A stretch of 64,000 nucleotides of DNA from Moorella glycerini (lineage in GTDB: Bacteria > Bacillota > DSM-521 > Neomoorellales > Neomoorellaceae): NCBI RefSeq assembly GCF_009735625.1, contig NZ_CP046244.1, forward strand, positions 744,001-808,000, written 5' to 3'. Shown here piece after piece: positions 59,796 through 64,000 of the stretch. Numbering within the stretch: position 1 is the first letter of the stretch; each line of letters begins with the position of its first letter. The notes under the pieces were generated by a model that was given only the letters and a program-made list of their open reading frames with translations, did not search any database and was not told where the DNA came from. A program made the position numbers and the translations under genes.

Positions 59796-60965
59796 TTAGC
59801 CCACCAGGGCTCCAAATACTATCCCCGTTAAGGTAGCCATGATGACTACCAGGGAAACGTAGGCAAAGGTTTTCTTGAACCCCAGTACGCTGTTGATAAC
59901 GAGCATACTGGGCAAACTCAAGGCCGGGCCCGCCAGTAAGAGGGCTAAAGCCGGCCCCTGGCCCATCCCGGACCCGATAAGTCCCTGGACGATCGGTACT
60001 TCCGTCAAAGTAGCAAAGTACATAAAAGCGCCTGCAATAGAAGCGGTAAAGTTGGCTAAGAGGCTGTTGCCCCCTACCACCATGGCGATATATTTTGCCG
60101 GTATAATACCGGTATCGACGTTGGGCCTGCCCATCAGGAAGCCGGCCACCAGCACGCCCCCGAAAAGGAGGGGCAGGATTTTAATGCTGAAATCCCACGT
60201 AGAATCCACCCAGGCTGACAGTTCTTCCCGCTTAAACCAGGCCTTTAAAATCACGGCCAGGGCTACCAGAAGAGCGATAACTAGATACCATTTGACGCTG
60301 TATACCGCATACCAGAAGCCCGCTTGTTCCGACGGCTTGCCCCAGGCGGCAAAAACAAGGATTAAGACCAGGACCAGGAAATACAGAACAGTCTGCCCAA
60401 GCGTGCGGGGTGGTTCTCCTCCTTCCGGCATGAGCAGCCCTTTGGCCCTCTCCTGCTCTTCTTCTCTGAAGAGCAGGGCCATGATCAGGCCGATTATTAC
60501 CGAAAACAGGACGGCCCCCAGAGCCCTGGCCAGGCCGATCTGCCAGCCCAGCACCCGGGCCGAGAGGATAATGGCCAGGACGTTAATGGCCGGCCCGGAA
60601 TACAGGAAAGCTATGGCCGGTCCGAGGCCGGCGCCGCGCTTATATATGCCCATGAACAAGGGTAAGACGGTGCAGGAGCAGACGGCGAGGATTGCTCCCG
60701 ATACAGCCCCCACTCCATAAGCTGTAACTTTGGGGCTTTCCGGTCCCAGGTACTTCATGACAGCCTGGGAGGAAAGGAAATTGCTCATGGCCCCGGCGAT
60801 GAAAAGAGCGGGTACCAAGCAGAACAGCACATGTTCCCTGGCGTATTCCTGCAGCATGTAGAAGGCTTCCAGGATGGCGCCCTGCATCCTGGGATGCTGG
60901 AAGGGCAGGAAATAGGCAGCCAAAAACACGGCGACAATCAATAACAATTTGCCCTGCTTGCTCAT
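59796..60965 (-). CDS. Full-length YraQ/DUF318-type permease with long central loop
   Basis: 389 residues, two five-helix repeats joined by a soluble linker (REEEQERAKGLLMPEGGEPPR). Repeat 1: GVGAVSGAILAVCSCTVLPLFMGIYKRGAGLGPAIAFLYSGPAINVLAI with Cys-Ser-Cys; repeat 2: GNSLLANFTASIAGAFMYFATLTEVPIVQGLIGSGMGQGPALALLLAGPALSLPSMLVI. It belongs to the same family as the 57.3 kb permease but is longer. It is the first gene of the permease-thioredoxin-DGC operon. Confidence 0.9.
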   Translation of the reverse strand: MSKQGKLLLIVAVFLAAYFLPFQHPRMQGAILEAFYMLQEYAREHVLFCLVPALFIAGAMSNFLSSQAVMKYLGPESPKVTAYGVGAVSGAILAVCSCTVLPLFMGIYKRGAGLGPAIAFLYSGPAINVLAIILSARVLGWQIGLARALGAVLFSVIIGLIMALLFREEEQERAKGLLMPEGGEPPRTLGQTVLYFLVLVLILVFAAWGKPSEQAGFWYAVYSVKWYLVIALLVALAVILKAWFKREELSAWVDSTWDFSIKILPLLFGGVLVAGFLMGRPNVDTGIIPAKYIAMVVGGNSLLANFTASIAGAFMYFATLTEVPIVQGLIGSGMGQGPALALLLAGPALSLPSMLVINSVLGFKKTFAYVSLVVIMATLTGIVFGALVG

Positions 60966-61111
60966 AAAAAAGCATCTCCTTTTTACAGTTTGGTAAAATA
61001 AAAGCCAGTCTCACCTTCACCCGGCCAGAACCCATGCATAAAGAGGATTAACCCTATTACATGCGGGCAGGTGGAACGTTTTATTATTACATTAGAATTT
61101 TGCTATATATA

Positions 61112-61140
61112 AGTTTAGAGACAGCCGCTAGTTTTGTCAA
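61112..61140 (-). promoter_or_regulatory. Promoter of the permease-thioredoxin-DGC operon
   Basis: Minus strand TTGACA (61140-61135), 17 bases, TAAACT (61117-61112). It is followed on the minus strand by TATATATAG, similar to half of the operator at 51319-51347. Confidence 0.65.
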
Positions 61141-61247
61141 GGGCAATAACCTTTAACCTGAAACTTTATTTATGATTGGCTGGGAACAAACCGCCGGCAG
61201 GAATTTCCCCTTTCAGGTGCGAAATAGGATAACTGAGGTGAGGGCTG

Positions 61248-61475
61248 ATGGCAAAATATTTTATTGACGCCCTGGGCGAAATGTGCCCGGTGCCCAATAT
61301 CAAGATCCGGGAAAAGCTTAAAGATCTGGAAGTAGGCGACGCCATCATCCTGAAAACCGACCATAGCTGTGCCTCCATATCTATCAGGAACGAAATGCGT
61401 CGTAAGGGTTATAAAACAGCAGTCCAGGAGATCGATACCGGCATCTGGCAGGTAACTGTGCGGCGGGTGAAATAA
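61248..61475 (+). CDS. TusA/SirA-family sulfur-carrier-like protein (copy 1)
   Basis: 75 residues: IDALGEMCPVPNIKIREKL with the catalytic Cys-Pro of TusA, KTDHSCASISI with a second cysteine, then IWQVTVRRV. TusA proteins carry persulfide sulfur; related YedF forms go with selenium genes. SD GAGGTGAGG. It abuts the LysR stop (61476) in convergent orientation. Confidence 0.93.
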   Translation: MAKYFIDALGEMCPVPNIKIREKLKDLEVGDAIILKTDHSCASISIRNEMRRKGYKTAVQEIDTGIWQVTVRRVK

Positions 61476-62378
61476 TTAACAGAAACCCCGGTTCGGGGAA
61501 CGTAGGAAGTTGATAAAGGCTTTACCCAGCCTGGTCTGGATCCTTTCGCGGTTATAGGCCAGGTATATTTTTTGCTCAAAGGAAAGGCCTTCAAGTTCCA
61601 GAGCCAGCAGGGTGCGCGTATGGAGTTCCTTACGCAGGGCCAGCCGGGACATGATGGAGATGCCGACGCCGGCCTCTACGGCGGCTTTGATGGAATCAAC
61701 GCTGGCCAGCTCCACTACTATATTGAGGTGGGACAAATCGATACCTATAGAGTTCAGGGTTTCTTCAATGACCTGGCGGGTACCCGAACCGGCCTCGCGG
61801 ATGATAAAAGGCTGATTTTTTAATTCTTCGATGCTGATCCACGTACGACCGGTCCAAGGTTTCCTATTAGGGGCGATAATCACCAGCTGGTCTACGGCCA
61901 GCTCACAGGCAACAAAGGGCCCCTTTAAATCCTTGCCCTCAATGAGGGCGATGTCGACCCGCCCTTCTTTTAAATCATTGATAATCTGCTGGCGGTTGGC
62001 CACCTTGAGCTTTAATACAGCTTCAGGAAATTTTTCTTTAAAAATGCAGATGCTGCAGGGAACAGCATAACCGCCAATCGTCGAGGTAGCCCCCACGGTC
62101 AACTGGCCGCTGACGGAGGCACGTAAGCCCTCCATGGCGCTTTCCAGCTCGTCGTAAAGGGATACAATCTTTCGGGCGTAGTCCTTTAAAACTTCGCCGG
62201 CATCGGTGAGGGTAACCCCCCGGTTGGTGCGCTCCAGGAGCTGGATGGCAAAAACCTGCTCCAGGTGCTTGATCTGCTGGCTGACCGCCGGCTGGGTCAG
62301 GAAAAGACGCTGGGCCGTTTCCGAGAGGCTCCCGGTCTCGGCAATAGTAGCGAAAACGCGCAAGTTGTTCAGGTTCAT
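61476..62378 (-). CDS. LysR-family regulator (CysL/CbbR-type)
   Basis: 300 residues: HTH NLRVFATIAETGSLSETAQRLFLTQPAVSQQIKHLEQVFAIQLLERTNRG and a LysR effector domain (VGATSTIGGYAVP, VDIALIEG, FIIREAGSGTRQVIEETL). The sequence around the effector pocket resembles CysL/CbbR-type sensors. It is divergent from the YedE-TusA genes, with a palindrome in the gap, and so is the likely regulator. SD GAGGATAAA. Confidence 0.93.
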   Translation of the reverse strand: MNLNNLRVFATIAETGSLSETAQRLFLTQPAVSQQIKHLEQVFAIQLLERTNRGVTLTDAGEVLKDYARKIVSLYDELESAMEGLRASVSGQLTVGATSTIGGYAVPCSICIFKEKFPEAVLKLKVANRQQIINDLKEGRVDIALIEGKDLKGPFVACELAVDQLVIIAPNRKPWTGRTWISIEELKNQPFIIREAGSGTRQVIEETLNSIGIDLSHLNIVVELASVDSIKAAVEAGVGISIMSRLALRKELHTRTLLALELEGLSFEQKIYLAYNRERIQTRLGKAFINFLRSPNRGFC

Positions 62379-62416
62379 TTTATCCTCACCTGCCGGTAGG
62401 TTCTTTAATCCCTTTG

Positions 62417-62435
62417 TTATAAGTTATACTTATAA
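62417..62435. promoter_or_regulatory. Candidate LysR operator
   Basis: TTATAAG (62417-62423), five-base spacer, CTTATAA (62429-62435): a perfect inverted repeat in the LysR/YedE intergenic gap, with the T-N11-A-like geometry used by LysR proteins. CATAAG (62440-62445) repeats one arm. Confidence 0.65.
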
Positions 62436-62490
62436 TAGCATAAGTGAAGCTAAGTTTACAAGGGGAGGTTGTTGTTTTAAACTGGTGATA

Positions 62491-62504
62491 GTGAAGGCCT
62501 TCAC
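62491..62504. repeat. 14-bp perfect palindrome upstream of yedE
   Basis: GTGAAGGCCTTCAC, 18 bases before the yedE SD and start. It could form a hairpin close to the ribosome binding site or act as an operator. Confidence 0.5.
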
Positions 62505-62532
62505 GATAATAAAGCTTAATGGAGGTGGGAAC

Positions 62533-63204
62533 ATGGCACAAAGTGAGACTTCTTTACGCTCCCGTGTCGGCACGCGGTCTAAAGCCACAAAAAAGAGCCA
62601 GGTGGGTTATGCTATCCTGGTCCTGGCCCTAGTGATCGTCTTTGGTGTTTTCCTGGGAAGCCTGAAGGTTGCCCTGGCTGCCAAGTGGGTCTTCGGCCTT
62701 GCTTTCGGCTTCGTTTTGCAGCGCTCCCGTTTCTGCTTTACCGCATCCATGCGTGACCCTGTACTAACAGGCAGCACCTCTTTAACCCGGGCCGTAATTA
62801 TAGCCATAGCCGTAGCCACCGTTGGCTTTGCCGCCATCCAGTTCTCCGCTTATATGGCCGGCAAACCTATCCCGGGCTTTATCAGCCCCGTAGGTATCCA
62901 TACCGTGATCGGCGCCATTCTCTTCGGCACCGGTATGGTTATCGCCGGCGGCTGTGCCTCCGGTACCTTGATGCGCGTAGGCGAGGGTTTCATCATGCTC
63001 ATGGTCACCCTGGTCTTCTTCGTCGCCGGTTCGGCCCTGGGCGCCTATCACTTCGGCTGGTGGCAGGGTTTCTCCATGAAATCCTCGCCGTCAATATTTT
63101 TACCCAACGTCCTGGGCTGGCCCCTGGCCCTCCTGGTCCAGTTTGGCCTCCTGGGCGCCCTGTACTGGCTGGCCACCTGGTGGGAATACCGGAAGGCCGA
63201 TTAA
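62533..63204 (+). CDS. YeeE/YedE-family thiosulfate/selenium-type transporter, first half
   Basis: 223 residues, about five transmembrane segments. KWVFGLAFGFVLQRSRFCFTASMRDP and GAILFGTGMVIAGGCASGTLMRVGEGFIMLM are the conserved motifs of the first YeeE repeat, with C-containing sites in FCF and GGCASG. In YeeE (TsuA) such cysteines line the thiosulfate path. The protein is only half of a YedE, with the other half in 63569-64000. ATG at 62533 has GGAGGTGGG. Confidence 0.93.
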   Translation: MAQSETSLRSRVGTRSKATKKSQVGYAILVLALVIVFGVFLGSLKVALAAKWVFGLAFGFVLQRSRFCFTASMRDPVLTGSTSLTRAVIIAIAVATVGFAAIQFSAYMAGKPIPGFISPVGIHTVIGAILFGTGMVIAGGCASGTLMRVGEGFIMLMVTLVFFVAGSALGAYHFGWWQGFSMKSSPSIFLPNVLGWPLALLVQFGLLGALYWLATWWEYRKAD

Positions 63205-63303
63205 TGGCAAAAACCATACTGACCATCAATTTTCCACCTCATATCATACGTCCCTGCTGGCGAGGAGCCATTATGGTAATCTAAATATGGAGGTTGATTA
63301 ACC

Positions 63304-63531
63304 GTGGCTGAATATACCCTTGATGCCCTGGGCGAAGCCTGCCCGGTGCCTTTAATCCGCACGGAGAAAAAGATGCAGGAGCTGAAAGTAGGGGACATCC
63401 TGGTTGTCCAGGTTGACCATAGCTGCGCCATGAAAAACGTCCCGGAATGGGCGCGCAAGCAGGGTTATAACGTAGAGCTGGAAGAGGTTGAAGAAGGCCG
63501 CTGGGACATTATTATCGAGAAAACCAAGTAA
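63304..63531 (+). CDS. TusA/SirA-family protein (copy 2)
   Basis: 75 residues: LDALGEACPVPLIRTEKKMQEL and QVDHSCAMKNVPEWARKQGY; Cys-Pro-Val-Pro and a second cysteine as in copy 1. Between the two YedE halves, it may pass sulfur or selenium from the transporter. GTG start with ATGGAGGTTGAT upstream. Confidence 0.93.
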   Translation: MAEYTLDALGEACPVPLIRTEKKMQELKVGDILVVQVDHSCAMKNVPEWARKQGYNVELEEVEEGRWDIIIEKTK

Positions 63532-63568
63532 TCATCCGGAATATTACGGGCAGGAAGGGAGGATTACG

Positions 63569-64000
63569 ATGAGCAGGTATCAGGAAGAGGCGCTGAAGCT
63601 CAAAAATGCCCTGCTCAAAGACCCGTTTCCCTACTGGCTGGGGGGCATTTTTCTAGGCGTCCTCAATATTGCCCACTTTGCCACCTTTGGTGCGCCGTGG
63701 GGTATCACCACCGCCTTCGCCAACTGGGGTGCCTGGATCGGCCAGGCTCTAGGCCTGCACCCGGAGAAGTGGGCCTTCTACCAGTCAGAGGCCAACGCCA
63801 AAATGCTGGCCGGCGGTTTCCTGAATGACGGGGGTTCCATCCTTGATGTGGGCATCATCCTGGGAGCTCTCCTGGCGACGCTGCTGGCCTCCCAGTTTCG
63901 CATTAAAAAGATTAAGAATTACAAGCAGGTTGTCGGTGCCGTGGCCGGGGGCTTGTTGATGGGTTACGGCGCCAGAATAGCCTATGGCTGAAACATCGGT
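63569..64000 (+). CDS. YeeE/YedE second half, candidate selenoprotein with in-frame TGA; continues beyond window
   Basis: Reads MSRYQEEALKLKNALLKDPFPYWLGGIFLGVLNIAHFATFG..., then GGFLNDGGSILDVGIILGALLATLLASQF and VVGAVAGGLLMGYGARIAYG followed by TGA at 63989-63991 and AAC ATC GGT. In YedE the motif is G-A-R-x-A-x-G-C-N-I-G, so the TGA replaces the motif cysteine and the next codons continue the motif (N-I-G) to the window end. Read through, the protein has 144 residues here, with the rest outside. The ATG at 63569 has AAGGGAGG. A plain stop would cut the family's essential motif. Confidence 0.82.

Noticed and set aside
1-64000. tRNA, rRNA or prophage genes
   Set aside because: Reading both strands, I found no cloverleaf-like gene, rRNA block, integrase or phage structural gene; small tRNAs could be missed by eye.

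Overview
The window looks like a chromosomal segment of a Moorella-type thermophilic acetogen (Clostridia). This is an inference from gene content and synteny. The support is a corrinoid O-demethylase operon with a methyl-H4folate methyltransferase and a RamA-type activator, a tungsten aldehyde:ferredoxin oxidoreductase (AOR), AMP-forming acetyl-CoA synthetase, a Spo0F-like regulator, the Firmicutes order acpS-nnr-alr-ndoAI-ndoA, GC-rich coding DNA, many GTG/TTG starts and strong Shine-Dalgarno (SD) sites. No rRNA, tRNA or CRISPR array was recognised.

Layout. 1-4 kb: a DapA-family aldolase/lyase (partial), and a GntR regulator, tungsten AOR and MoaD-like operon. A 13-bp element is shared by both upstream regions. 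4-9.4 kb: a Crp/Fnr regulator, an MFS transporter, a cytosolic arylsulfotransferase-like protein and a glutaredoxin fused to a radical-SAM-like domain that lacks the cluster cysteines. 9.5-10 kb: the relic of a group II intron maturase. 10-19 kb: a methyltransferase operon encoding a corrinoid protein, a pterin methyltransferase, a histidine kinase that carries its own corrinoid-binding domain plus a PocR domain, an AraC-type response regulator, a RamA-like reactivator and a UroD-type methyltransferase. 19-23 kb: class I fumarase and pyrE/pyrD/pyrK. 23-28.8 kb: a seven-gene molybdopterin operon behind a Moco/Tuco riboswitch with its own terminator. 28.8-30 kb: remnants of MNT/HEPN and a TumE/TumA-like toxin-antitoxin pair. 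30-34 kb: exported FAD-oxidoreductase and GH26 proteins. 34-44 kb: housekeeping genes (5-FTHF cyclo-ligase, tsaD/rimI/tsaB/tsaE, uracil-DNA glycosylase, thiE, spo0F, ndoA/ndoAI, alr, nnr, acpS), with a same-orientation cluster of DnaA boxes in the tsaD/cyclo-ligase spacer. 44-48.6 kb: acetyl-CoA synthetase and a LytS/LytR pair. 48.7-61 kb: a coiled-coil membrane protein, then a metal(loid)/thiol region with arsR-acr3, two PadR regulators, split and full-length DUF318-type permeases, two DGC-domain proteins, DUF2703, thioredoxin-like, cysteine-desulfurase and CDF genes. 61-64 kb: a sulfur/selenium locus with two TusA-like proteins, a LysR regulator and a YeeE/YedE transporter in two parts.

The strongest candidates for new biology are two. 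First, the last gene has an in-frame TGA exactly where the YedE family has its conserved cysteine (G-A-R-I-A-Y-G-[TGA]-N-I-G), so it is probably a selenocysteine-containing transporter half that continues beyond the window. Second, the 606-residue kinase joins a B12-binding domain homologous to the operon's own corrinoid protein to a PocR domain and a LytS-type kinase. This suggests that the cell reads the corrinoid or methyl-corrinoid state directly to control the demethylase operon.
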